A DNA stretch of 64,000 nucleotides from Fusarium oxysporum f. sp. lycopersici 4287 (taxonomy: Eukaryota; Ascomycota; Sordariomycetes; Hypocreales; Nectriaceae). The stretch covers positions 2,500,627 through 2,564,626 of the forward strand of contig NC_030990.1 of NCBI RefSeq assembly GCF_000149955.1, read 5' to 3'. The notes beneath the pieces were generated by a model that saw only the letters and a list, made by a program, of their open reading frames with translations, did not search any database and was not told the DNA's origin. The translations under genes were made by a program, and so were the position numbers. Of this stretch, positions 43,751 to 55,800 are shown piece after piece (positions within the stretch are counted from its first letter, which is position 1; each line of letters opens with the position of its first letter).

Positions 43751-45412
43751 TCAGTCCCGGATAGCAAACGCCTCCCTGGCAGTCTTGCTACTACGTGCCA
43801 GACGCTCACCATATCTGATGAAAACAAAGGGAATGACACCCATCGCCAGAGCAATGAATGCGAGGACCGAAGGCGCCCAGTGAAACCCCAAGTTATTATA
43901 CATGCTGTCCGCGGCGAGGGGTAGCGTGGTGGCCCCGATAGATCGCAACATGGCAGCAGCGCCGAGGGCAGAGGCAGAATGACTTCGGAACACGTCGGTG
44001 AGATAGTTGGTCATTCCCATGAAGAGGAGCTGGAAACCGAGGCCGAAGAATATACCGCCGAGGCTCGGAATGATGGGAGACATGGAGTCCCAGACCGTCC
44101 AGCCGAGCCAAAAGAGAGAAATCACCATGCTGAAGATAGTCAGTTGCAGTTGATAACAGGGGACAGTGGGGGAACTCACCAAGGAGAAGCAATGCACGCA
44201 AGAGGAAGTCTTCGATAGATATGGTTCTTTGTCCAATCAGCACCAGCAGCAGTTTGCCTGTCATGGTATCGGGTATAAATTGCGAAGACACCCAGAGACA
44301 GTATAACACCAACGCAGACTAATGCCATGTTAGTATAGAGACGTCAAGTATAGCGGAGGAGACTCACATGGGATATACGCAAGCCCTGCCATGCCGGGAG
44401 AAAGACCATAGAATCCTAGTCGACATTTAGATCGTTTGACTGAGCCGGGGGTAGATATCAACATACCTTGGAAAACACGAGGATACGCCTGAAACATGAG
44501 ATAAAAGACAGAGTAGGCTAAAGTTAGATACACCGAAGTAGATGTAAGGATAGGCTCAGTAAAGAGCAGCTTCATGGGTCGAAGGAAGATCTTGCGGACG
44601 TTGAAGGGCTTCAGCTCCAAGGGCTCCTCATCAGTTGGCTCAGTCTTGTTCTTCTTGTTCTCCTTCTCTCGCCTCTTGATATGCGCCTTGACCATCTTGT
44701 TATGGAGCACGGGGGCATAAGTCTCTGGGATGGTAAGGATAAGAGGAAGTCCTGCAATGGCCATCATGCCAGCAATCCAAAATGGCCAGCGCCAGGAGAC
44801 GGGAGATGAGAAGCCAGATACAATGGGCCCGATGAGAGGACCGATTGTAGTGACGGTCATGTAAAGAGCCATGGCGTTACCTCTAGTCGAAGGATCGTCG
44901 AGGATATCAGCGTATAGACCTCCGATGACAGTGGTTGGAGCAGCAGCGTTGATGCCACCGAGAAACCTAAAGACTAGGAGGGCAGCATAGTTGGGTGCGC
45001 CAGAACAAGCCAGCATAAAGACGATGTATCCCAAGTAAGTGCCAATGAGAACAGGCCGCCGACCAATATATTCACTGAGAGGTCCAAAGAGGAGAGGCCC
45101 TAGGACATAACCCACCATGTATAGAGAGTTGAGGAGTATGAGGTGAACGGGGTTGGTAATGCTGAACTGCTCGGCGATGATATCGAGAGCTCCCGAGGGC
45201 ATAGAAGAGCCAAAGTTTCCATTGAAAGTACACGTGAAGCCGGCGATGACAATATGTAGTTTTCTCATAGGTGAGAGGTTGAGAGGATTCCAAGATTCTG
45301 TGTCAGACCAGCCAGATTCGTCTGAGGAGTCGTGTCTCTTTTCGACGTCGACATTGGGAGAGACAGCCATGGTGGCATCGCTGCCAAATAGTTGAGTTTC
45401 GTTTCCTCCCAT
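43751..45412 (-). CDS. MFS drug:H+ antiporter, DHA1 type
   Basis: Plasma-membrane efflux pump of the 12-TM DHA1 family (TPO1/FLU1-like). Four exons: 45412-44467, 44415-44368, 44318-44180 and 44129-43751, 503 residues. Introns are 49-51 nt. Seen: a hydrophilic acidic N terminus (DESGWSDTESWNPLNLSP, the usual WNP motif before TM1), motif A GPLSEYIGRRPV, TM5 motif C-like segment TTIGPLIGPIVSG, and a charged central loop (KAHIKRREKENKKNKTEPTDEEP). The ATG at 45412 (MGGNETQ) is the first in frame. Its promoter faces the Zn2Cys6 gene. Substrate cannot be read from the sequence. Confidence 0.92.
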
Positions 45413-46299
45413 GGTTGATATAGGAGTTTTATAGTGCACTTGAAGTTGAAGATGGATTATATTGAGGTTGCAGGCACATCTATCTATATAGTTTGCCTCT
45501 CCATGACAGTTCCACAGCAGGTGGATATGAATGGATAAATTCTTTCACAGCCATTTTTCTCACGTCATCTGATAGTTTTTCGTGATTGCTCGACTCGAGT
45601 TTGTGTGAAGGGCGCAATGGTTTTTGGTGATGGTGTCTAAGTCAGATCCTTCTGTGGTTGGTTCTCATTGCCGATTCAATATTTTCTCTAATGGAGAAGC
45701 TTCAGAGTATAACTTCCGAGAAGAAAATGGTAAGCAATGATTGGGTGGAATTTCCGAGACGCCAATGAAAAGCCCCTTGTTAACTGTGGCTCCATGTTAC
45801 TTTACTTAAGGTAGTTTATAATTTCTCCGAGGCAAGGGCGTACTATAGAAATCTGATCGGATGGTCGGCCGATTTGCTTTGAGTGTACAGAGAGCTCTTC
45901 TGTGCGCTGCAAAGTTAGGACAAGAAGGCCGAAAAAGGAGATATGATTATAAATCTCTGAACAGAAAGAACACCTTGATACCTTACCTTGAGGACCTTAA
46001 GAGTGCCACCTACCTAGGTACTAGGTACCTGGAGTGCCTGCAATGATTGGGAGTCGATGCTTCCTCTTTTTAACAATGACAACGAAATAAAGCAGGCACG
46101 ATCCACACTGCCTACCTATTCTCGTCCCTTCCGTAGAACACTAACTTCTTCTCGACCTTTTCCAGGTTGGCATGAACTTTTGTAACTCAGGGCACTTTGA
46201 GGGTCCACAGACTTTCATTTCGTAACAACCGAATCGGAAGTATTCTTCTCGGCGAAAAGGGCGTACAGTAATAGAATACCTATACCTACCGAGATCACA
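45413..46299. promoter_or_regulatory. Divergent promoter region, MFS pump / Zn2Cys6 regulator
   Basis: An 887-bp interval between two divergent starts. It contains a TACCTAGGTACTAGGTACC cluster near 46009-46029. CGG/CCG half-sites occur, but no clear CGG-Nx-CCG palindrome was picked out. No coding gene. Confidence 0.4.
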
Positions 46300-48465
46300 A
46301 TGCCCACCGAAAGGCGCGATACTACTGCCCATGCTCCAACTGGCAATGCTCAGCCAGCTGTCAGTAGACGGCGAACCAGTATGTTTATGATACCCCGTTG
46401 AGGATATCACCGATCATCTTGTGTTTACACCTTCAACTGATACATAACAATAGATGGAAGAGCTTGCATAACTTGCCACCAACGCAAAGTCCGTTGTGAT
46501 ATCCTTGAAAAGGGCACACCCTGCTCTCACTGCCAGATCCAAAACAAGCCCAATTGCACAATATACGAGAAGAAAAAGACAAGATCATCTCGCGCATCTA
46601 ATTCTCGTCCCAGCCCCGTCCCCCTCCAGCCTCGTCATTCTTCTCAACAGCCGCAGCCTCAGCGTCATCACCACCACCACCATCAGCGACAGCAACCGCA
46701 ATGCCTCACAGCTCCTGCAACACCCAGAGCAACGGCAGCCCTCTGGCCGGAAGTGGCCGTAGATCCGATTGCGCGGCCAAGTTCCAGCACTAGCCATTAT
46801 CAACATGACTCTCCCTCAACTATGCAAGACTCTGCCGAGAACGAGGAAACCTACGAGACTCGCAATCTAGCTGACTTTATCGGTCAAGACCTACCAAAAG
46901 TCGGCGAGATCTCACGTTCTGAACGCCTCTACTTTATCGGCACCGAGTTCTCAAATCTCAACCATCTCGTGCGTCACAGAGCTCTACGAAGGGATCAAAA
47001 GGACGTGTTGCACTTTGGGACGCGTAGACTTGCGAGAAAGGTTCCTTCAGTCCCTGAAGAAGCTCTAAAGTTACCTCCTAAAGCCTTGGCTGATGAGCTT
47101 GTCACAGCGTATTTCGCCCACGTCAATCCAGGGTTTCCAATTGTCGATGAGGATGAATTTATGACGAGCTACAATGGCTCTGACGTTCCGAAACTAGTGT
47201 CCTTACCATTGTTGAACGCCATATTCCTCGTCGGCGCCCATGTACTCTCCTCGACCCGAGAAGACTGTAGGGCCAGCACATATACCTTCTTCCGTAGAGC
47301 CAAGATGCTCTTTGACTACCGCTTCGAGCAGCACCGCGAGACGTACCTCCAAGTTGCTCTCCTATTGACATGGCAGTGTGACAACCTCGAAGATATCGTT
47401 GATAACTCATGGCACTGGATCGGAATTGGGGCCCGCACTGCCTTTGGAATGGGCATGCACCGGGACGCCCGTTCCAGTACCCTGAACACCATAGACAAAC
47501 GTCAATGGGTCCGGCTCTGGTGGTGTCTATTTCAGTTTGACGTCATGGTTTCGGCTTCGTTTGGTCGACCGCAAGCAATGTGAGTACGAAAAGTCTTATA
47601 CCCATCCCCATCTAACATGTTCAAGAAACCTAGAAGAGTCGGACACCCCGATGCTCGACGAAAGTCATTTTCAGGGCATTCCTCATGGCAACCCAACTTT
47701 CGCCATCGAGCATACAAAACTGTGCATCATCTTCTCCACGGCCATGAGACGACGTGTAGCCTTACGATCCACAGAAGCCGATAGAGCAGCGGCAACCAAG
47801 GAAGCTGATGAGGAACTTGCTAAGTTTATAACCCAACTGCCGCAAAGTCTTCAAATCTCGCATTCCAACCCGGACACTTGGCAAGCAACTCTTCACCTCT
47901 CGTATCATAACTTTCTTATCCTTCTCCACCGGCCTCCGCCTCATCAAGATCCGAGCCGGGTTTCACATCACTCTGCCACGGATCACAGCATCTGTGGCGA
48001 TGCTGTCGTAGCGATAAACTCTATCTTCGAATCTCTCCGCGCAAGGAATACGTTATGCAATCTATGGTTGCCTTCCGTCCACGTTCTTTTCACCAGCCTG
48101 CTGCACATTGCCAATGAGCTCAACTCTCCCAATCCTCTCATTGCTGCAAAGTCATCCCGCATGTTTGACTCTCTTATCCACACACTCCGAGATATATCAC
48201 AGTATTGGATATATGCCAAGAGTCTTCTGCGGCTGTTTGAGGAACGGGCTATGTGGAAAAAGAGACAGAGAGGGCATGTACTAGGATCATCTGAAGATCG
48301 GACCTTTCAACAAAGTCAAGAGTCTCCGACTACTCGTACGGGCGCTTCCGAGTTTTCGCTGCGCCCTGATCCTCTTGGTGTCCCCAGTATCATGGGCGAT
48401 GCTCCATCAACTCTTCAGCCATCTTCTGCCCCAGTACCTGGACCAGCATACGAATTTAATTTCGA
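46300..48465 (+). CDS. Zn(II)2Cys6 transcription factor, C terminus lost in an assembly gap
   Basis: Nuclear DNA-binding regulator. Exons 46300-46378, 46454-47579 and 47626 to the gap at 48466; about 680 residues visible. The first splice completes the zinc cluster (ACITCHQRKVRCD...TPCSHCQIQNKPNC: C-X2-C-X6-C-X8-C-X2-C-X7-C), followed by a basic EKKKTRSSR arm. A His/Gln-rich linker comes next. The middle holds the fungal_trans homology region (VNPGFPIVDEDEF, WHWIGIGARTAFGMGMHRD, LWWCLFQFDVMVSASFGRPQAI). The cluster resembles the AmdR/CTF1 group, but that is weak evidence. After the gap, frame is unknown; the ending near 48713 may or may not belong to it. Faces the MFS gene. Confidence 0.88.
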
Positions 48466-48565
48466 NNNNNNNNNNNNNNNNNNNNNNNNNNNNNNNNNNN
48501 NNNNNNNNNNNNNNNNNNNNNNNNNNNNNNNNNNNNNNNNNNNNNNNNNNNNNNNNNNNNNNNNN
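48466..48565. other. Assembly gap (100 N) inside the Zn2Cys6 gene
   Basis: Exactly 100 N, a conventional size for a gap of unknown length. It removes the C-terminal coding end of the regulator. Confidence 1.
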
Positions 48566-50023
48566 TAATTGTGCCTTTTTGCTGCAATACTCCTGTATGT
48601 GGAGTCTTCAACGCAGCAGGCAGGGGCTGGAAACTGAGATGTGGCCTGTCATCCATGACTTCGAATATGCCAACTACTACAACCCATATAAGGCATCTTA
48701 TAAAGCTATTTAAAATGAAAGTTTTCGTCATGAAACTCAATCATTTATTGACTAAAGACATTCTTTGTACACTAGCAGTCCGCACGTGCTGCCAAGCTGT
48801 TCATCCTGAACGTTGTATCCCGGTTAGGGGAGGCAAGAAAACTTAGGGCCTCTATCCTAAGTAACGAAAAGAATTAGGTAAGTTTAGTATATCTTAGCAG
48901 GCCTTTAGACCAGTTTATTTTGGCATCCTGATTTCATGTCAGAAGCTTTCTTGCTCCCTGGGGCCGGCTAGTTGAGGATGCCATGTACCGTCCCAACTGC
49001 ACGCCTGATCTTGGTCGTCCAGTCCCTCACTACGAACACCACTCATACCCACAGACTAACGCCACATAGACTCCAATGAAGCTCTTCCAGAGAATCCGTG
49101 ACGGTTCTAGAACTGCAGATTCGGTGGACCAACAGGTCCCATACGCGCCCTAAGGGCCAAGCAAACAGGGATCGTCAGGGAGACTCGGAAATTCTGAGCA
49201 ATCATCTTTCACCATTTTGTCTTCGGGATTTAGTCGTGTAATGCCTAACTGCAACCCTTTCCTCAAGTCAATTTCCATATGGAAATCGACTCGTTAGTAT
49301 CTATTACTCATCACATTGAACAGGAAATATGCTGCCGACATAGGGGTCTGCACGCTTCTTCTCTTGGCACAGTCGCTTGTAGGCGTGGGCTCCAAGCCAG
49401 CTAAGCAAGGCTTGTCACCTCCATTAGCGAGCATAAAGAACCGATATTTTGTTTGGGCTTCGAAGTACTTCATCATTGAATAATATATCTCATCTCATGT
49501 GACAGCTTGTGTGCAATCATAGCCTCACAGCCATACTCAACACCAACACTACGTCCATCATCCTATGCCGTATACCATATACCCAACCCATACCATATAC
49601 TCAAGCCAAGACAACCAAATAAACCCTTTCCCACGCCCCCACCGTCCTCTTTGATTTTGATACATTGCTTTCGTCACCATCCCAACCTTGCCTTGCGCCA
49701 ACGCCAGTAGCCCAGTCCGTTTCTCCGTTCCTTTGGAGTGACTCGAGATGCTGATTTGGACCCCCGTTCCTCGGACTTCTGAACAGACGCACCGTCCATC
49801 CGTCCACACATAGATATTGTACACGTATATACTGCAATCATTAGAGCAACTTAGGCCAACACCTTCCCCCAAAACAAAACTTATAGAACACACAATATTC
49901 AGCCAGAATCACCTCAACTCATCCGACGCTCTGGGTTGCCCCTCCAGCTTCATGAGCACGTCATTGAAGCATCATTTGACCACGCCTCTCTTTTCGCTCC
50001 TGGCCGATGAGTGCTGTAATACC
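48566..50023. other. Intergenic region with possible end of the Zn2Cys6 gene
   Basis: 48566-48716 could contain the last codons of the regulator (one frame ends KASYKAI then TAA), but the frame cannot be checked across the gap. The remaining 1.3 kb shows no gene and includes the PDE 3' UTR. Confidence 0.35.
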
Positions 50024-52839
50024 TCATCCAGTCATGTCTGCAGTAGACGGAGAATTCGTGCCTTTGTGCCTTCTGAAAAAGGGAAGATCCTTTATCCTGA
50101 ACCTACTTGTTTTCTTCCGTAGCGACTTGCCCTCAGCCCTGCCGATACTTCCACCTGTCGTGCTCGCATCGGATCTTGTTTCGTCATCGATAGGTGAGCC
50201 ATCCTGGCGAAGCGTTCCTGAGCTGTCTTTCAAACTTGCAGAGTCGACATTGATCTTAGGAATTCCAACGGCATGTTCAGTCGAATCTCCGCTCACGATA
50301 CTCGTACCACGTGTGCTTGGTGACATCGGCATCTTGCCCGTTGTAGCGCTTGTCGCTTGTGAAGCCCAATCTCCCGAGCAAGCCCCAGAAACACTTCCAT
50401 CTGTCGTCTCGCTGGATCGTTGCTTCGCTGAATCCCTTCTCGTTTGCGTCTGAAACGGATCACTGTTGGCCAATTCTCTAACCGCATCAAATGTTGAAGC
50501 TGATCCGTTCGATCCCCTGTGGTCCCCAGCTACACCGTTTGCAGCTGATGGCCCCATTGTCCTCTGACTATCGGCCGGCGATAGGTCATCCCTTTCCGGG
50601 CGTGGCATGGGTAGTTCACCGTTCCCTACAGGGGTTGTGTCCGATCCGCGATCCAATGCCTCGAACAGAGTCGTCATATCTCTCTTCTCCTCTTTCTCCT
50701 CCTCCTGTGGTACAGCAAAGCTCATGGTCCTTGGGGAAAATGTACCTTCCTTCAGAAGACGTCTCCTGATTGGGTCATCTAGGGGTTGCTTTTCTTTCTC
50801 TTGTTGAAGCTTAAGCTCGAAGAGACTCTTATTCATCTCAAGCTCGTCGACAGTGTACTGCATAGCGGGCATGATGTCGGCGACGCCTTGGAATAGAGGG
50901 GTGGCAAAAAGGTTCATAAAGCCGAGTTGGCCTTTAGCCAGTGAAGTCATGTCTTGCTTGGGCGGTGTCATAAGTGATGAAGGGATGCTCAGCTCACTCT
51001 CCATCGAAGCTTGCCGGGAGAACTCTTCTGAGAGAATGTAAGTCCACTTCAAAGCTATTTCATGGTTTCGTGCCTAGATTTGCATTTTTAGCTGGTGACT
51101 CCACGACGCCATTAACAAGGGGGAGGCATACCACGTTGCTAATATCAGCACATTTGATGAGTAACGAACAAGCGAGAGACTTGTTCTCTTCAATTTGCCG
51201 GCCATTCCAACCGTCGGCGCTATTGTTAGCTTGGAGTCGTTCTTGAACATCTCCGAGCTTCTTCATGTAGTCGAAATGCAAACCCATATCCGTAGCCAAG
51301 ATAGAGCTGATCATCAGGTTACGCATCTTTGTGTCTTCGAAGGCAGAGGGCCAGTATCGTCGAAGAATCTGCGAGTAAGCGGCGCAATGGAACGATTCCA
51401 AAACAGATCGATCGTTGTACAACTGTGCTAGGGGAGCATTTAGTGTCACAAGAAAACCGTTGTTCACGCCAGGGTGTCCGACGTCATGCCCAATAGCAGT
51501 GATGAGGAGCGTCAACGCTTCAAACGGAGTTATGAGAGAAGCCATAGGCGACTTCTCTGGCATGGAACGGGATTCGGTACCCGAAGGATACGGCGACAGA
51601 GCACCGATATGTACCAGGAAATTGAAGGTAGCTTGCAGTACATCCACAACATGACGGAAATTGTGGTAAGGCACAAAGCTATTGTATGCAGCACGGCAAG
51701 CAACAAGGAAGCTGATTAGTTGATCTGAAGCTGAGTCAGTATGCGGGCAACCGACACCAACCCAAAACAGTACAACGTACCTGCATGTATCCGCCATCGC
51801 TCAAGTTCTGGCATAGCTAAGGCATGTCTGAACATGTCCATTGCGGCCACCAACAACTCATCATCAGTGAATGAGTGAGCGCAGAAGCGCCAACTTCCAA
51901 TTGCCTCAGCAATGGCAGATTGTCGTTCTGAAGAGACGGCCACATGAGCATTGTTGATTTGGTCGTCACTGGTGCCTAAACGGCATATTCCTTTCATCAG
52001 ACCGGATACCATGGCTTCACGAAGATATGCGAAGGGCTTCTCTTCGTTGACTCCCACCCACGACCGTTTTCGACCTTGTCTAATTTCCAGCAGGGTTGAT
52101 TGTTCCTTGGCGGCATCTCTGTGAGCCCGATAGGCGCAGATTTCCAGACTTGTAATACATTTGGTGCTCATTGGACAAATGATGACGTCGACTGCCCCTA
52201 GATCTAGGCACCTCCTTATGAGTTGACGATTTGTGTCAAGCGATCCCAATGGCAAAGGCTTCTGCTCAGCTGTGCCGTCGGTCATCTGTCCGTTGGTTGT
52301 GGGGTGACCTGCCTCGGAATTGCTTATTACCGGAATCGGTACAACGAGTTTAGACATACCGCGCAAATGCGCTTCGGTGATGATTTTTTGCAGCAGTCCC
52401 AGACCGTATAGTGCTTCGTCGGGTGTGTGGATGTCGACATTTTCGTTGGAAGAACTGCATGAAGGAGAAGGCGACGATGCCCTTCTCCGCGCTTCAGGTA
52501 CTGGGTCATCGTTTGGTGTATCAAGGAGAACCAGGGTTGGCTTCAGGTCAAGCATTGAACCCTCTTGTAATTCGAATAATTTTGTTAAGCAGGCACCTCC
52601 AGATGCGCAAACATGAACTGAACAATATGTTAGTGAGTGGGGAAATGACTCATGGCGACGCCATAACGAAAGAACGAACCGTCTCCGAAGGCATCTAGCA
52701 GAGGTTGTACGACGTGACGAGCCTCATCCGCTGCCCAATCGGATGTGCTGTCGCCAGAAGTGCTGTGAATCAATCCATCTTCGCTGGTATTGCGATTGAC
52801 GTAAATAACATGACAAGCGGCGCGGTCCATGGTGCTCAT
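50024..52839 (-). CDS. PDE2: High-affinity cAMP phosphodiesterase, PDE2 type (class I HD domain)
   Basis: Hydrolyses cAMP to AMP and so damps PKA signalling. Four exons: 52839-52680, 52617-51781, 51724-51132 and 51073-50024, 879 residues; introns are 56-62 nt. The catalytic domain spans about 335-560, with metal-binding motifs YHNFRH, HDVGHPG (followed by NN), the HC-containing ESFHCAAYSQIL helix, and KCADISNVARNHEIALKW formed by the last splice. Residues beyond about 590 are a long Ser/Thr-rich tail with a basic end (SLRKKTSRFRIKDLPFFRRHKG). The N-terminal third is poorly conserved, as in yeast Pde2. First exon and start (MSTMDRAACHVIYVNRN) are the least certain. Confidence 0.9.
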
Positions 52840-55800
52840 GGAGAGCTACCAGTCTCGCGACTGGAGCACCGTAGCCCTTCGGGCAGTTGAGTATTTGTAC
52901 CAAGATAAAGCGATTTACCAGAACCAAGTAGCCTCACGAACTGCCGGAGACCAAATTATCTCAAAGAGCGAGCCGATCGAGCTTCGAACGTTGGATTAGA
53001 GCAGGGTAGGATTGAATTTCGAGGTCGTGATTGAAAACGCAATTGTCGCGAAGTAGCCTAAGAGAATTGACTCAATAGCTACACGACATGCGGGTTGGTG
53101 GCGAGCAAGGGGTGTTCGAATTGAGAGACAGGGGCCGTGATGCTGATTCGTCTCGAGGAGTTCGTATGCGATGTTGTCGAGTTGAGTTGATTCAATGAAC
53201 CTAGTTCGGTGGTACAGACGATTGGTGTTTTCTGCTGGGAGGGTCGGACAGGCTGTCAGACTGGCGTCGCGGCGGGCGGGAGCAGTCGGTTGGCGACAGG
53301 GTTCGTACAATTAGAAAATTCAGTCGAGGCTGAGAGACGAGGGGCGGATATTAGCTGGTAAGCAGGAGGAGGATGTCGTGAAAGACGTGGTAAATGCGGC
53401 GATGCGAAAAGAAGACAAGAGGGATTTGAAAAATGATGGCGCAGGAGGGAGAAGCGCAGTGGATTGGAAATGGAGGGGACAAGAGGACTCGGAATCTGGA
53501 CTCGGATTGGGCCAAGATGGAAAGAGCCACCTAGGAATAGGAAGGGCCAGGGGATGAAAAGAAGAAGGAAAAGAGGCAAGGAAGGACGTCGGATTGAGGG
53601 TTGGATTCACAGGTAGTGAGAAGGAAAGTACGGACGGACGAACTGGACTGGACTGGACTGGACTGGACAATACAGTACAGTACAACCAACACTACAAGCA
53701 GAACCAGAACAGAGCACGCGTGCGCTGGGCTGGAACAATGGATGGTGTCAGGGCAATGAGTGAAAGTATCAGCCCAGGCTTTAGCTTACCAGTCTTGGTT
53801 CAAGGTACGAGCTGCCTACTGTATGTACAGCAGTACGAGACCTGCTTAGCGGCACGCAGAAGGTGTCTGACCCTGGTCGGAGAATGGAAGGACTAGGGAA
53901 GGATAAGGGAAGACCCAAAGACAGGGCAAGGGCACCGACAGTCGCGGTAACCGGGTCCGGGGGAGGAAGGAGAAGATCTGCGAGCGTGGCTGCAAGCGGA
54001 GGAGGAGCGATTGCAGTGTACAGTAGCGCAAGTGTGAGTGCAAGTCCGGTAGGGCAGCACAGCAACGCACAACACAGACAGGGTGATAGTGCGATGTGAC
54101 AACCAGAGAGAAATTGGAAAGGATGAGGCGAGAGAGATATTCACTGCCAATGTAAGTCCTGGGAATGGGTTGAGGAAAGACCAGATGAAAGGCAGAAAGG
54201 GCGAATGTCTGGATTGAAGCCTGGATTTGACTAGGTCGAATTGAACCAAAATGTGACGCAACAGAGTTCTGACCTCTCGAGCCCATCGGCCGGTACCTTT
54301 TGGACTCACAGGTGGAGCGTGAGAAACGAAGACAGGGCAAGACGAAGCCAAGAAACAAAAGACAACCTTAACAAGCAGAAACAGAGGCGGGAACCAAGCC
54401 TGGCGCCGGCAGTCGAATTACTCGAATAGATTGACAACCGCCTTAGTGGAACGATTTGCCGAGAAGAAGTACGAAAGACGTGGAGAAGAAAGGGCTCAAA
54501 CGGCGAGTCAGAAGCGACCAGATCGAAGGCCAAGTTCAAGAGTCGAATTAGTTCGGGTGAGACGGACTCAGTCCAGAGGCATAGGGGTAAAAGTCACTCT
54601 GTTCTGAGAGAAACTGGAGGGAAGGGAATGTGAGTGTGAGGGGAGGTCTCAGAGCCAGGGGGGGCAAGGAGTTAAAAAACGATCATGTTCCATACCCAAT
54701 AATCACTTTTTAGAACCGTGGCTATGAATCGTTTTAGGGGACTATAGGGCTGCCACGGGGTATGGATTTAGCGCTGCTCAAGAACAATACCTAAATTTTT
54801 TCTCAGGCACCTAGAGAGATGATGAAAAAAAAAAAAGGAAAACCACATGCGAACAAAGGAGGGTGGAAATGAGTGCTCTGTTTGAAACATGAATAGGGGG
54901 GGTCAAGATGTTCTTGCTTATGAAAAGCGCACAGAGTAAAACTCCTAATTAAGATAGAGTAGGAGTACAGTTAAGCTTGATGACGCAGATCTCGCAATAT
55001 GTAATAGATTTTGGTAGAGTTGTAGTGGGAAATATACAGCACCATTTGGCCTCAGTTTGTGAACACAAGCTACTTAAACTACCTAAGGTAGTCAAATGCT
55101 TCATTCGATGACAGCACGCATTATGGTCAAGTCTAAAGAATTGCTCCTAATCAACGCAAGCGATCAAATATACAACAGCAAAGAGTAGCTTGCCTACTTG
55201 CAAAGGAGGCCTAAGAGGCATCAGAGTTTGCGGAAGTGCCGTCTGGGCTGGCGGAGAGGGCGCAGACTTAGGTTCCGCGTTGTGTGGATTCTGAGGCCTT
55301 GTTTTTAGTGATTTACAGTGGCGAGTGACTGGTCAGCAGAGGCGACACGACAGCACGGTCGAGTGTACCTAGGGAAGGTCAGACATAACGTTCATTATAG
55401 GCCACCGTAGGATTACTGTGCTCTGGCTGTGCCGCCTGCATCAAGGTCCGAAGTGGTCCATCGTGAGTGAGGTTGGACGATGTTCTTGGATGTGGTTGAG
55501 GATCGTCGCTACCTTACACCTTACAGGCTTGCAGGCATGGGAGCCGGAGGTGCCTTAACGTGCTTGCAACGCGACGCGAGGCACCAAAGCCAGCTGGGCC
55601 AGAGCCTAGAGAGGCTAAGAATTGAGTGTGGAACCCACCTCGTGCTCCACACGCTTGGCCAGGACCAGGGCCCCCTTGTCTTTATGACAACCAATTACGT
55701 CGTGTCTGCAGCGTCAGCCAACAGGGTAGACAACGGAGGGTCCAAGCGGCTTGCTTTGAATTCTTCTGGCTGTCTTCGAGAATCTAGAATGGGGTCATTC

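Noticed and set aside
53256..54358. Several minus-strand open frames of 90-170 codons upstream of the PDE gene
   Set aside because: They come from the pyrimidine-rich composition (Ser/Pro/Leu/Phe repeats), overlap in different frames and show no domain features.
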